A DNA stretch of 64,000 nucleotides from Streptomyces scabichelini (GTDB lineage Bacteria > Actinomycetota > Actinomycetes > Streptomycetales > Streptomycetaceae), in assembly GCF_011045015.1 (NCBI RefSeq), contig NZ_JAAKZY010000008.1, positions 40,742-104,741 of the forward strand. Direction: 5' to 3'. Made by a program: the position numbers and the translations under genes. The notes under the pieces are model-generated. The model was not told where the DNA came from. It did not search any database and was given only the letters and a program-made list of their open reading frames with translations. Shown piece by piece: positions 16,469 through 25,401 of the stretch (position 1 is the first letter of the stretch; every line of letters begins with the position of its first letter).

Positions 16469-17068
16469 TCACGAAGCCGGGTACGCCTGGTTGTAGAGGC
16501 TCCGCAGTGCGGTGGTGGCCTCGGCGTCGCCGTAGCACGGCGGGATCTTGCCGTCCTTGGCGTAGACGAGGTAGGTCTCACCGACGGCGAATTCCTGCCC
16601 GAAGGACTCCATCTCTGCCTCCTGGTTGTTCGTGATCCGGACGGTGGAGGTGTCTCCGCCGCGGTACCAGTGGTCCACCCGGAGGCTGACCTGGTCGCCC
16701 TTGACGGAAGTGGCCGTGCCCTCGAAAGCGGTCGTGTACTTGTGCAGGGTCGCGACGTCCAGCTCAGCGCATGCGGTCATGGCGTCGCTCTTCTGGACGG
16801 TCAGGGTCAGCGGGGCGGCGGTGGCCGGCGGGGTGTCACCGCTCTGCGTGACTCCCCAGCTGATGCCGCCGCCGACCAGCAGGGCAGCAGCTGCCGCGGC
16901 GAGCATCAGGGGGCGGCGGGGTCCGGTCGCGGTGCCGTGCGAGGTGTGGGTCATGGTGTCGGCGGTCATGGCGGCCTCCAGGAGACGGTTGAGATCAGGG
17001 GGAGGAGTCTTGGAGGTCAGCGCCGGGTCGGTGGCCTTCAGCCGGGCCAGCAGTTCGTCGTCGTTCAC
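16469..17068 (-). CDS. Membrane protein encoded with an ECF sigma factor (putative anti-sigma)
   Basis: 199 residues. The cytoplasmic N-terminus (MNDDELLARLKATDPAL, PPDLNRLLEAAM) is followed by one transmembrane segment at about 53-73 (LMLAAAAAALLVGGGISWGV) and an extracytoplasmic domain with two cysteines. The start overlaps the stop of the sigma gene by four bases (ATGA). This layout is what one expects of a regulator of the sigma factor, but no ZAS zinc motif is seen, so the anti-sigma role is inferred from context. Confidence 0.8.
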   Translation of the reverse strand: MNDDELLARLKATDPALTSKTPPPDLNRLLEAAMTADTMTHTSHGTATGPRRPLMLAAAAAALLVGGGISWGVTQSGDTPPATAAPLTLTVQKSDAMTACAELDVATLHKYTTAFEGTATSVKGDQVSLRVDHWYRGGDTSTVRITNNQEAEMESFGQEFAVGETYLVYAKDGKIPPCYGDAEATTALRSLYNQAYPAS

Positions 17069-17634
17069 CGGTTGCTCCTTCCTTCAGCCGTCTCATGTCC
17101 GCTCTGGTCGGCGTTCTTTCGGTCGAGCAGGGCGGCGAGTCTCTTCTTCGCCCGGTGCAGTCGGATGCTGGCGGCGTTGGCGGTCAGCCGGGTCACCTCC
17201 GCGATCTGGCGCGGCGTCAGGCCCTCCCACGCCCAGAGCTCCACCACCTCACGGTCCAAGGCGTTGAGCGTGCCCAGTGCGGCGTGCAGTTCGGTGTGGT
17301 CGGCTTCCGCGTGGTCCGGCGGCGGTGCCGTACGGGTCAGCCGCTCCACCAGCCGCAGCCGGCGCCCTTGCGCCCGGCGGGCGTTGGACAGACAGCCGCG
17401 TGCGACGCCGTAACACCAGGGCAGCACCTCGTCGGCGTCGACCGGCGGCCCCTCACCGAGGCCGGGCACGTCCTCAAGACGGCGCCACAGGACGAGCATC
17501 GTCTCCGCGAGAATGTCATCGACCGCGTCGGCATCCGCCCGGCGCACCAGATATCGGTGCAGCGGTACGGCGACCGCGCGCGCCAGCGCCTCAAAGCGGA
17601 CCTCTCGGGCCCGGGCAAGCTCCTGTTCCAGCAT
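17065..17634 (-). CDS. ECF-type RNA polymerase sigma factor
   Basis: 189 residues from an ATG preceded by GGTGGAGG; longer upstream starts exist but are less supported. Region 2 is visible as LHRYLVRRADADAVDDILAE TMLVLWRRL and region 4 as LDREVVELWAWEGLTPRQIA with SIRLHRAKKRL. It is coupled to a membrane protein that probably holds it inactive. Its targets are unknown; no obvious autoregulated promoter could be picked out. Confidence 0.9.
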   Translation of the reverse strand: MLEQELARAREVRFEALARAVAVPLHRYLVRRADADAVDDILAETMLVLWRRLEDVPGLGEGPPVDADEVLPWCYGVARGCLSNARRAQGRRLRLVERLTRTAPPPDHAEADHTELHAALGTLNALDREVVELWAWEGLTPRQIAEVTRLTANAASIRLHRAKKRLAALLDRKNADQSGHETAEGRSNR

Positions 17635-18060
17635 GGATTCCACGCCTCCACCTGTCCGGCACCGGCCGGTTCCTTTCACTGCCGCGGGAGCGTCGTCACC
17701 ACTGCCCGGGACGGACTGCGCCGAGACCGTCGGGGATTTTCGCATGGCCCCGGCTTCCGGTCCGATGGGAAGCCGCCCTGGCAGAGGCGCAGGGAGTGGA
17801 GGTGCTGGAGAAGCAGCAGGTCCAAGCGATGCTGAAGGTACTCACCTGCCTCGCCGACCAGGCGGGAGAAGACGCAATCGCGACATACCCTGGGGGGTTC
17901 GAACCCGTGCAAGCGAAAGAGGGGCCACATATCGGCGCTTGGGACGTCCGCCTGGGGATTCGCGAGCCACAGTGGACTAGACATCATCCAGCGCGACATA
18001 ACGCGCTGAGTAAATGGGGCGTCAGAAGTGCGCCCCGACCTGCGATAACGCAGAGTAAGC
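17635..18060. other. Intergenic region between sigma gene and tRNA-Glu
   Basis: No gene is convincing. One frame around 17765-17890 reads VEVLEKQQVQAMLKVLTCLA but has no start and runs into the tRNA. At 17898-17910 there is TTCGAACCCGTGC, identical to 13 bases of the T-arm region of the tRNA-Glu at 18078-18090; this could be a scar of integration. Confidence 0.4.
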
Positions 18061-18136
18061 TGGTGCCCCCAACGGGATTCGAACCCGTGCTACCGCCTTG
18101 AAAGGGCGGCGTCCTAGGCCGCTAGACGATGAGGGC
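18061..18136 (-). tRNA. tRNA-Glu (UUC), CCA encoded
   Basis: On the minus strand a complete cloverleaf begins GCCCTCATCGTCTAGCGGCC. The anticodon stem CCGCC/GGCGG holds the loop CTTTCAA, giving anticodon TTC. The T-arm contains GGGTTCGAATCCC, and the 7-bp acceptor stem (one G-U) is followed by A and an encoded CCA. Confidence 0.96.
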
Positions 18137-18330
18137 TAAGGCCTGCCTGCTGCTTCTTACTGTCTGAGATCTGAATCTTTCTGAGGACGTGAGAAGCATG
18201 TGACTCCGCCCTTCCCCGAAAGGAACAGCTTCTCCTTCGATTGCGTGGAATCCAAGGACGGTCAAGCCCTGACCGCCGCCCGAGGGCAGGGCTCAGACTT
18301 TACTACGACCTGGTGGGCCCTCCAAACCGA

Positions 18331-19932
18331 CTATCGGGAGGGGGCCGCCGGTGAGGACGGGCTCGGCGGCTGTGAGCCAGGAGGCGGCGGCTGTGAGCTC
18401 GGGCTCTGTGTCGGGTTCAGGCTCCCTCCGGGCTGGTTCTCCTCCGGCAGGTGGCGGCTGACCTCGGCCGTGGTCAGGCCCAGGCCGCCCAGCTTGATCT
18501 CGTCCCAGGCCTGGAGGCGACGGGTGTCACGGTCCAGGTAGAGGACCGACGCCTCGATCGGGTCGGGGTACTTGCCCTCCAGCGCACGGAGCCCGCTGCC
18601 GCCCGTCGAGCCCTCGAGGCGCAGCCGCGTGCCGTACTTCATGACCTCCATCTCCGGATGGTGGAGGTGGCCCGCCAGGACGAGCGGTACCTCGCCGTCC
18701 GTCTCGCGCGCGGCATCCGGGTTGTGCGCGATGGCGATGTCCACGGGCGTGCCCGCCGCCTTCTGGTCGCGGAGTTCGGAGGCCAGGCGGGCGCCCGCCA
18801 GCTCCTCCGAGGCGGTCTGCTTCTCCGTGCGGTCGGGGGTGAACTGCGGGTCGCCCATGCCCGCGAACCGCAGGCCCTCGACCGACACGGCCCGCCCCTC
18901 GTCCAGTACGTGCACGTTCTTCATGCGCTCCAGATAGGCCTGCGTCTCCCGCGAATCGTGGTTGCCGCGCACCCATACATACGGAGCGCCCAGGTTGGCG
19001 GCCGGGTCAAGAAAGCCGTTCTCCGCCGCGGTGCCGTGGTCCATCGTGTCGCCGGAGTCGACGATCACATCGATCTTGTACTGCTTCACGAGCGAGGCGA
19101 TGATCTTCCAGCTCGCCGGGTTGAGATGGATGTCGGAGACGTGCAGGACGCGGATCGTGGAGGGGTCGGGCGCGTACGCGGGGAGTGTGGACGTGGCGTC
19201 GTACAGCTTCGTCACGTTCGTCACCAGGCGCGCCAACTCCTTCTGGTAGACGTCGAATTCGCTGACGATGCTGCGGGCGTTGCCGACGACGGAGGGCGCC
19301 GAGGACAGCAGTCCCGAGAACTTCGGCTCCAGGACCGACTTCGGGTTCCAGGTCGCGAAGGCCGTCGCCCCGGAGGCGGCCAGGAGCGCCAGCGCCAGGC
19401 CGCCGGCCGCCAGGGCCCGCCGCGGGCGGCGGTAGACGGCGAGACCGAGTGCGGTCGCCCCGGAGACGACGGCGACTCCGGAGCGTACGGCCAGGTCGAG
19501 GGTGCCGTGGCCGACGTCACGGGTGACCTCGTCCTGGAGGCCGGAGAGCCGTTCGGGGTGGTCGACGAGGGCCTGGGAGCGAACCGGGTCGAGCTGGTCC
19601 ACGTCGACGTCCAGGCGGATCGGCGCGATGTGGCTGCGCAGTTCGAGGGCGCCGAGCGGCGAGACGTTGATCTTCGTGCCGCCGGTGAAGGAGGGGCGCA
19701 GGGTCATGGTGGTGTCCATGGGACCGACCGGCACGCGTACGTTTCCCACGATCAGCAGGCCCAGCCACGCTCCGAGCACCACGACGGTGATCAGGCCGAG
19801 GGCGCGGGCGTACGGGTGTGGCTGGTGGACGAGTTCGATGACCGGGTGCGTGTGGCGAGCGCGATAGTGGCGTACGAGCGCACGTGGCGCCTTTCGTGCG
19901 CGTTGCAGAGCGGCGGCGGGGACGCGGGCCAT
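18331..19932 (-). CDS. Membrane-anchored metallophosphoesterase
   Basis: 533 residues. Two hydrophobic regions, at about 45-65 (LGLITVVVLGAWLGLLIVG) and 165-195, place an intervening domain and the phosphoesterase domain outside or at the membrane. The calcineurin-type metal motifs occur in order: LHVSDIHLN, VDSGDTMDHG, VRGNHDSRE, then IAHNPD and LAGHLHHPE. A Pro/Ser-rich tail of about 40 residues follows. The family hydrolyses phosphoesters with two metal ions; the substrate is not indicated. Divergent from the small zinc-peptidase gene. Confidence 0.92.
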   Translation of the reverse strand: MARVPAAALQRARKAPRALVRHYRARHTHPVIELVHQPHPYARALGLITVVVLGAWLGLLIVGNVRVPVGPMDTTMTLRPSFTGGTKINVSPLGALELRSHIAPIRLDVDVDQLDPVRSQALVDHPERLSGLQDEVTRDVGHGTLDLAVRSGVAVVSGATALGLAVYRRPRRALAAGGLALALLAASGATAFATWNPKSVLEPKFSGLLSSAPSVVGNARSIVSEFDVYQKELARLVTNVTKLYDATSTLPAYAPDPSTIRVLHVSDIHLNPASWKIIASLVKQYKIDVIVDSGDTMDHGTAAENGFLDPAANLGAPYVWVRGNHDSRETQAYLERMKNVHVLDEGRAVSVEGLRFAGMGDPQFTPDRTEKQTASEELAGARLASELRDQKAAGTPVDIAIAHNPDAARETDGEVPLVLAGHLHHPEMEVMKYGTRLRLEGSTGGSGLRALEGKYPDPIEASVLYLDRDTRRLQAWDEIKLGGLGLTTAEVSRHLPEENQPGGSLNPTQSPSSQPPPPGSQPPSPSSPAAPSR

Positions 19933-20014
19933 TGGTCCCGTATGCCCAAGTCCCAGGTCGGATATGCCGGGCCTTCAGCCCTCGTACCCGACCTCCGTAC
20001 CTGACAATGGCTCT

Positions 20015-20365
20015 GTGCTGGAGATGACGCGCGAGGAGTTCGAGGAACTGGTCGCCGAGGCCCTGGACCGGATTCCGCCGGAGCTGACACGACTGATGGA
20101 CAACGTGGCGGTGTTCGTCGAGGACGAACCGCCGAGCAACGATCCCGAGCTGCTCGGGCTGTACGAGGGGACTCCGCTGACCGACCGCGGGGAGTGGTAC
20201 GCCGGGGTGCTGCCGGACCGGATCACCATCTACCGAGGGCCGACGCTGCGGATGTGCGAGTCGCGGGAGGACGTCGTCGCCGAGACGGAAGTGACGGTGG
20301 TTCATGAAATCGCCCACCACTTCGGGATCGACGACGCGCGGCTGCACGCGCTCGGATACGGCTGA
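20015..20365 (+). CDS. Small metallopeptidase family protein (zincin-like)
   Basis: 116 residues from GTG (VLEMTREEFEELVAEALDRI); an ATG three codons later is also possible. The motif VVHEIAHHFGID gives a HExxH zinc site at His97-Glu98-His101, with D105 or D106 as possible third ligand. It matches the small actinobacterial metallopeptidase/possible acid-protease family, which consists of soluble cytoplasmic proteins of this size. Substrate unknown. Confidence 0.85.
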   Translation: MLEMTREEFEELVAEALDRIPPELTRLMDNVAVFVEDEPPSNDPELLGLYEGTPLTDRGEWYAGVLPDRITIYRGPTLRMCESREDVVAETEVTVVHEIAHHFGIDDARLHALGYG

Positions 20366-20500
20366 CATCCAACTCGTGGATTCGTAGATCCGTAGATTCG
20401 TAGAACTGTTGAATTCTGTCGCCTCGTGCGGCGTGTCCTCTTGCGGGCGGCGGGAGTTGGGCAGGGGGACTGCTTGTCCCCGCCCCGGAGGTGGCTGCCC

Positions 20501-21022
20501 GTGCGCGCCATGTACGTACCTGTCCGTCTGGCCGCCGCGGCCCTGGCCGTCGTGGCGAGCGCCGGCTGCATGAGCGTCAGTGATGACGACGACGATGCGA
20601 GCAGGGCCAAGCCGTCGCACTCGGCGGGGCAGCAGGGTGGTGAGGCGCCCGACGGAGGTTCCGCGGTGACGGGCGGTGGCGGCTCCGGGCACGGCGGGGA
20701 CAGTGGTGAAGAACACAGTTCGGGGAAGCCCGGCGAGTCCGGGTCCGGGGCCGGTGCGGCGTCCCCGTCGGCTGACAAGGGCGGGTCCGCGGCGCCACGC
20801 CGGCCGGGGAAGAAGGAACCGAAGCCGGAAGTGCCCAAGCCGACGAAGGCTCAGCCGTCTCCGACGCGTACGACACCCCGGCCGAAGCCGACGCCGCCGA
20901 AGGACTCGCCCTCGCCGTCACCGGACCCCACCACCGCCGAACCGTCCTCCTCGGCGCACCCGGACCCCACACCGCAGCTCGCGGAGCGGGAGCCGGCGCC
21001 CCATGCGGGAGTCGGGGCCTGA
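20501..21022 (+). CDS. Proline/serine-rich lipoprotein
   Basis: 173 residues from a GTG six bases after GGAGGTGG. The signal MRAMYVPVRLAAAALAVVAS is followed by the lipobox ASAGC with lipidated Cys23 and a run of Asp residues. The rest is a Gly/Ser/Glu-rich then Pro/Lys/Thr-rich region without a folded domain. It is probably an envelope-spanning spacer or wall-associated protein. Low complexity prevents a family assignment. Confidence 0.7.
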   Translation: MRAMYVPVRLAAAALAVVASAGCMSVSDDDDDASRAKPSHSAGQQGGEAPDGGSAVTGGGGSGHGGDSGEEHSSGKPGESGSGAGAASPSADKGGSAAPRRPGKKEPKPEVPKPTKAQPSPTRTTPRPKPTPPKDSPSPSPDPTTAEPSSSAHPDPTPQLAEREPAPHAGVGA

Positions 21023-21287
21023 TGGCCAGAGCCTGACGCGAGGTCCTGACAGCCAGGTCCTGACAGCCAGGGGCCCCTGAGCTGCGAGTATCGGCTCAGT
21101 TTGCTTTAAGGCGCGAGGGGTGCGTATCTTGGTAGATCGTTTGATCCCATCTTGCCCGGCGCCATCACAGAGCGCGCCGTGTGGCGCGTACTCTCCCTTG
21201 CCGTGGCTGACCGCATTGAGGCGGTCGAATGCGAACACGGAGTTGACGGGCGCGTGCCGACGAGACTCCGGAAGGTTTCGCATTCGC

Positions 21288-23474
21288 ATGTCCATTTCCA
21301 GTACTGATCACATCGTCGTGCCCGAGAACGAGGCCGTCGAAGTGCCCGAGGCCGCCGAGGCCCAGGCCCCCCAGGCCCCTGAGTCCGCCGAGGCCCCCGA
21401 GGTCACCTTCGGCGACCTGGGTCTGCCCGACGGCATCGTGCGCAAGCTCGCACAGAACGGCGTGACCAGCCCCTTCCCGATCCAGGCCGCGACCATCCCG
21501 GACGCCCTGGCCGGCAAGGACATCCTCGGCCGCGGCCGCACCGGCTCCGGCAAGACCCTCTCCTTCGGTCTGCCGCTGCTCGCGCAGCTCGCCGGCGGCC
21601 ACACGGAGAAGAAGAAGCCCCGCGGCATCATCCTCACCCCGACCCGTGAGCTCGCGATGCAGGTCGCGGACGCCCTCCAGCCGTACGGCGACGTGCTCGG
21701 CCTGAAGATGAAGGTCGTCTGCGGCGGTACGTCGATGGGCAACCAGATCTACGCCCTCGAGCGCGGCGTCGACATCCTCGTCGCCACCCCGGGCCGCCTG
21801 CGCGACGTCATCAGCCGCGGCGCCTGCTCCCTGGAGAACGTCCAGGTCGCCGTGATCGACGAGGCCGACCAGATGTCCGACCTGGGCTTCCTGCCCGAGG
21901 TCACCGAACTCCTCGACCAGGTTCCGGCCGGCGGCCAGCGCATGCTGTTCTCCGCCACGATGGAGAACGAGATCTCCACGCTGGTCAAGCGCTACCTGAG
22001 CAACCCGGTCACGCACGAGGTCGACAGTGCTCAGGGCAACGTCACGACGATGTCCCACCACATCCTCGTCGTGAAGCCCAAGGACAAGGCGCCGGTCACC
22101 GCCGCGATCGCCTCCCGCAAGGGCCGCACGATCATCTTCGTACGTACGCAGCTGGGTGCCGACCGCATCGCCGAGCAGCTCCGTGACGCGGGCGTGAAGG
22201 CCGACGCGCTGCACGGCGGTATGACGCAGGGCGCGCGGACGCGGACGCTGGCCGACTTCAAGGACGGTTACGTCAACGCGCTCGTCGCCACCGACGTCGC
22301 CGCCCGCGGTATCCACGTCGACGGCATCGACCTGGTCCTGAACGTGGACCCGGCCGGTGACCACAAGGACTACCTGCACCGCTCCGGCCGTACGGCCCGC
22401 GCGGGCCGCTCCGGCACGGTCGTGTCGCTGTCCCTGCCGCACCAGCGCCGGCAGATCTTCCGCCAGATGGAGGACGCGGGCGTCGACGCCTCGCGCCACA
22501 TCATCCAGGGCGGTGCCGCCTTCGACGCGGAGGTCGCGGAGATCACCGGCGCCCGGTCGATGACCGAGGTGCAGGCCGAGTCGGCGGGCAACGCCGCGCA
22601 GCAGGCCGAGCGCGAGGTCACGCAGCTCACCAAGCAGCTGGAGCGCGCGCAGCGTCGTGCCACCGAGCTGCGCGAGGAGGCGGACCGTCTGCTCGCCCGC
22701 GCCGCGCGCGAGCGGGGCGACGACCCCGAGGCCGCGCTGGCCGAGGCTGCCGCCGTCGTGGAGGCTGCCGCAGCGGCTGAGGCCGCCGTGGCCTCCGTGC
22801 CGGAGCAGTCGTCCGCGCCGGCGCGCGAGGAGCGTTCGTCGTACGACCAGCCGCGTCAGCGCCGCGACGAGCGGGGCGGCTTCCGCCGCGATGACCGCCG
22901 TGATGGTGACCGTGGTGGCTTCCGTCGTGACGACCGTCGTGACGACCGCCGGGACGGTGACCGTGGTGGCCGTTCGTTCGACCGTCGTGACGAGCGTCCT
23001 TCGGGTGGCTTCCGCCGCGATGACCGCCGGGACGGTGACCGTGGTGGCCGTTCGTTCGACCGTCGTGACGAGCGTCCTTCGGGTGGCTTCCGCCGCGACG
23101 ACCGCCGGGACAACGACCGTGGCGGCGACCGTCCGTCGGGTGGTTTCCGTCGGGACGAGCGTCGTGACGGTGACCGTGGTGGCTTCCGTGGCGGCGACCG
23201 TCCGTCGGGTGGCTTCCGCCGCGATGACCGCCGTGACGGTGACCGTGGCGGCTTCCGCCGCGACGACCGTCCGTCGGGTCACCGGGGCAGCGACCGCCCG
23301 TTCAACCGTGACCGCCAGGGCGACCGCCCCTCCGGCGGCTTCCGCTCCGGCGGCCACGACCGCCCGTACGGCCGTCGTGACGACCACCGTGGCGCCGGCT
23401 CCGGTACGGGTACGGGCTCCGGCTCCTCCTTCGGCCGCCGTGACGACAAGCCGCGCTGGAAGCGCAACGGCTGA
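21288..23474 (+). CDS. DEAD-box RNA helicase with repetitive RGG-rich tail
   Basis: 728 residues from the ATG giving MSISSTDHIVVPENE; longer starts run into the leader. Helicase motifs are complete: Q motif FPIQAAT, motif I GRTGSGKT, PTRELA, DEAD in VIDEADQMSDLGF, SAT, and HRSGRTARAGRSG. After a coiled-coil Ala/Glu region (about 425-520), the tail is about 200 residues of RRDDRRDGDRGGFRR-type repeats that should bind RNA. It probably acts in ribosome assembly or mRNA turnover, as for RhlE/DeaD-type enzymes. The 265-base leader contains small hairpins and may be regulatory. A strong terminator follows. Confidence 0.95.
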   Translation: MSISSTDHIVVPENEAVEVPEAAEAQAPQAPESAEAPEVTFGDLGLPDGIVRKLAQNGVTSPFPIQAATIPDALAGKDILGRGRTGSGKTLSFGLPLLAQLAGGHTEKKKPRGIILTPTRELAMQVADALQPYGDVLGLKMKVVCGGTSMGNQIYALERGVDILVATPGRLRDVISRGACSLENVQVAVIDEADQMSDLGFLPEVTELLDQVPAGGQRMLFSATMENEISTLVKRYLSNPVTHEVDSAQGNVTTMSHHILVVKPKDKAPVTAAIASRKGRTIIFVRTQLGADRIAEQLRDAGVKADALHGGMTQGARTRTLADFKDGYVNALVATDVAARGIHVDGIDLVLNVDPAGDHKDYLHRSGRTARAGRSGTVVSLSLPHQRRQIFRQMEDAGVDASRHIIQGGAAFDAEVAEITGARSMTEVQAESAGNAAQQAEREVTQLTKQLERAQRRATELREEADRLLARAARERGDDPEAALAEAAAVVEAAAAAEAAVASVPEQSSAPAREERSSYDQPRQRRDERGGFRRDDRRDGDRGGFRRDDRRDDRRDGDRGGRSFDRRDERPSGGFRRDDRRDGDRGGRSFDRRDERPSGGFRRDDRRDNDRGGDRPSGGFRRDERRDGDRGGFRGGDRPSGGFRRDDRRDGDRGGFRRDDRPSGHRGSDRPFNRDRQGDRPSGGFRSGGHDRPYGRRDDHRGAGSGTGTGSGSSFGRRDDKPRWKRNG
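22870..23460 (+). repeat. Tandem coding repeats in helicase tail
   Basis: Imperfect copies of a unit encoding DRRDGDRGG(F/R) recur about twelve times. One segment is nearly exact: a stretch encoding GGRSFDRRDERPSGGFRRDD appears twice in a row, about 60 bases apart. Recent duplication or slippage is likely. Confidence 0.85.
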
Positions 23475-23499
23475 CTCGACGGGTGACTCGACCCTTACC

Positions 23500-23537
23500 C
23501 GGAGGGCCCGGACGACTTCGGTCGTCCGGGCCCTCCG
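23500..23537 (+). terminator. Strong hairpin terminator after helicase gene
   Basis: A perfect 17-bp stem (CGGAGGGCCCGGACGAC with its complement) closed by a TTCG tetraloop begins 26 bases after the helicase stop. The loop is an especially stable type. No T-run follows, as is common in Streptomyces. Confidence 0.9.
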
Positions 23538-23651
23538 GCGTTCGCGCGCCGCGCGCCGCGTGGGAGCGGCCTGGAGCAGTGGTTGAATTTTGGCCAAACC
23601 GAGCTCATCCATGGCGCATGTCATGCCCTCGGTGAGGGAAACGCTGGGGGC

Positions 23652-25238
23652 ATGACAACACCGTCCCCACCCTCCGGCGCAAGCGACTCCTCCGTCGCCA
23701 CCCCCGCGCCAGCCGGCCCCGCTCAAGCCGTCTCCGACGAGGAACGCCTCGCGCAGCTCGGCTACACGCAGGTTCTCGCCCGCAGCATGTCCGCGTTCTC
23801 CAACTACGCGGTCTCCTTCACGATCATCTCGGTCCTGTCGGGCTGCATGACCCTGTACCTGTTCGGCATGAACACCGGCGGTCCCGCCGTGATGATGTGG
23901 GGCTGGGCCGCGGTCGGGCTGATGACGCTGTTCGTCGGCCTTGCGATGGCCGAGATCTGTTCGGCGTATCCGACCTCCGCGGGCCTGTACTTCTGGTCGC
24001 ACCGCCTCGCGCCGAAGCGGACGGCCGCCGCCTGGGCCTGGTTCACGGGGTGGTTCAACGTCCTCGGCCAGATCGCGGTGACGGCGGGCGTCGACTTCGG
24101 CGCGGCCTCGTTCCTGGGCGCCTACCTGAATCTGCAGTTCGACTTCGAGGTCACACCCGGCCGTACGATCCTGCTCTTCGCCGGAATCCTCGTCCTCCAC
24201 GGCCTCCTCAACACTTTCGGCGTACGCATCGTCGGCTTCCTCAACAGCGTCAGCGTGTGGTGGCACGTACTGGGCATCGCGGTGATCGTGGGTGCGCTCA
24301 CCTTCGCCCCCGACAGCCACCAGTCGGCGTCCTTCGTGTTCACGGAGTTCGTCAACAACACGGGGTGGGGCAGCAGCCTGTACGTCGTTCTCCTCGGCCT
24401 GCTGATGGCGCAGTACACCTTCACCGGGTACGACGCCTCCGCGCACATGACCGAGGAGACGCACGACGCGTCCACGGCGGGCCCGAAGGGCATCGTGCAG
24501 TCGATCTGGACGTCGTGGATAGCGGGCTTCGTCCTTCTCCTGGGCTTCACCTTCGCGATCCAGTCGTACGACGGCGCCCTCGAGTCCGGCACGGGGGTGC
24601 CGCCCGCCCAGATCCTCCTCGACGCGCTCGGCGCGACGGCGGGCAAACTGCTCCTGCTGGTGGTCATCGGCGCCCAGCTGTTCTGCGGCATGGCGTCCGT
24701 GACCGCCAACTCCCGCATGATCTACGCCTTTTCGCGCGACGGGGCGTTGCCCTTCTCACACGTCTGGCACACGGTGCACCCGCGCACACGCACCCCCGTC
24801 GCGGCCGTGTGGCTGGCGGCATTCGGGGCGTTGCTGCTCGGCCTGCCGTACCTGATCAATGTGACCGCGTACGCGGCGGTGACGTCGATCGCCGTGATCG
24901 GCCTCTACATCGCGTACGTCATCCCGACGCTGCTCCGCCTCCGCAAGGGCGACAGCTTCGAACGCGGCCCGTGGCACCTGGGCCGCTGGTCGGGCCTGAT
25001 CGGCGTGATCGCCGTGGCCTGGGTCGTCGTCATCACGATTCTGTTCATGCTGCCCCAGGTCTCCCCGGTCACCTGGGAAACCTTCAACTACGCACCCATC
25101 GCGGTCCTCGCAGTCCTCGGCTTCGCCGCCACCTGGTGGTTCGCCTCGGCCCGCCACTGGTTCCTCAACCCGGACCACGAACGCACCCGCGCCCGCGAGG
25201 CCGCTCGCGCGAACGCCCCGGAACCGGTAGATCCCTGA
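23652..25238 (+). CDS. APC-family amino acid permease
   Basis: 528 residues from the ATG giving MTTPSPPSGASD. About twelve transmembrane segments; characteristic pieces are YPTSAGLYFWSHRLAP, then GYDASAHMTEETHDA and SRDGALPFS, which are typical of the GABA/choline-type amino acid transporter branch. It has a cytoplasmic, Ser/Pro-rich N-terminus and an Ala/Arg-rich C-terminus. It probably takes up an amino acid or amine. It is monocistronic, between the helicase terminator and tRNA-Lys, and distinct in sequence from the permease at the left end of the window. Confidence 0.92.
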   Translation: MTTPSPPSGASDSSVATPAPAGPAQAVSDEERLAQLGYTQVLARSMSAFSNYAVSFTIISVLSGCMTLYLFGMNTGGPAVMMWGWAAVGLMTLFVGLAMAEICSAYPTSAGLYFWSHRLAPKRTAAAWAWFTGWFNVLGQIAVTAGVDFGAASFLGAYLNLQFDFEVTPGRTILLFAGILVLHGLLNTFGVRIVGFLNSVSVWWHVLGIAVIVGALTFAPDSHQSASFVFTEFVNNTGWGSSLYVVLLGLLMAQYTFTGYDASAHMTEETHDASTAGPKGIVQSIWTSWIAGFVLLLGFTFAIQSYDGALESGTGVPPAQILLDALGATAGKLLLLVVIGAQLFCGMASVTANSRMIYAFSRDGALPFSHVWHTVHPRTRTPVAAVWLAAFGALLLGLPYLINVTAYAAVTSIAVIGLYIAYVIPTLLRLRKGDSFERGPWHLGRWSGLIGVIAVAWVVVITILFMLPQVSPVTWETFNYAPIAVLAVLGFAATWWFASARHWFLNPDHERTRAREAARANAPEPVDP

Positions 25239-25327
25239 CGCTTCCACCCAGCCATCGTGGCCGGGACTCCGATACCCGATCGGAGACCCGGCCACGTCCG
25301 GCTATGCTCGGGGAAGCAACATCGCCA

Positions 25328-25400
25328 GGGCCCTTAGCTCAATTGGCAGAGCAGTGGACTTTTAATCCATTGGTTGTGGGTTCGAGTCCCACAGGGCCTA
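25328..25400 (+). tRNA. tRNA-Lys (UUU)
   Basis: A complete cloverleaf: acceptor GGGCCCT/AGGGCCT, D-arm AGCTCAATTGGCAGAGC, anticodon loop CTTTTAA giving TTT, T-arm GTGGGTTCGAGTCCCAC, discriminator A. CCA is not encoded. Its 3' part is duplicated imperfectly 11.3 kb downstream, so this gene is the likely attachment site of an island. Confidence 0.97.
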
Positions 25401-25401
25401 C
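25369..25401 (+). repeat. attL-like repeat (3' part of tRNA-Lys)
   Basis: The 33 bases covering the end of the anticodon arm, T-arm and acceptor of tRNA-Lys recur at 36637-36669. The first 18 (ATTGGTTGTGGGTTCGAG) and last 9 (AGGGCCTAC) are identical; three mismatches fall between. Confidence 0.75.

Noticed and set aside
21165..24464. 1099-codon minus-strand frame opposite the helicase and permease
   Set aside because: It spans two plus-strand genes and a terminator, and is repetitive because the helicase tail is repetitive. No domain is present.
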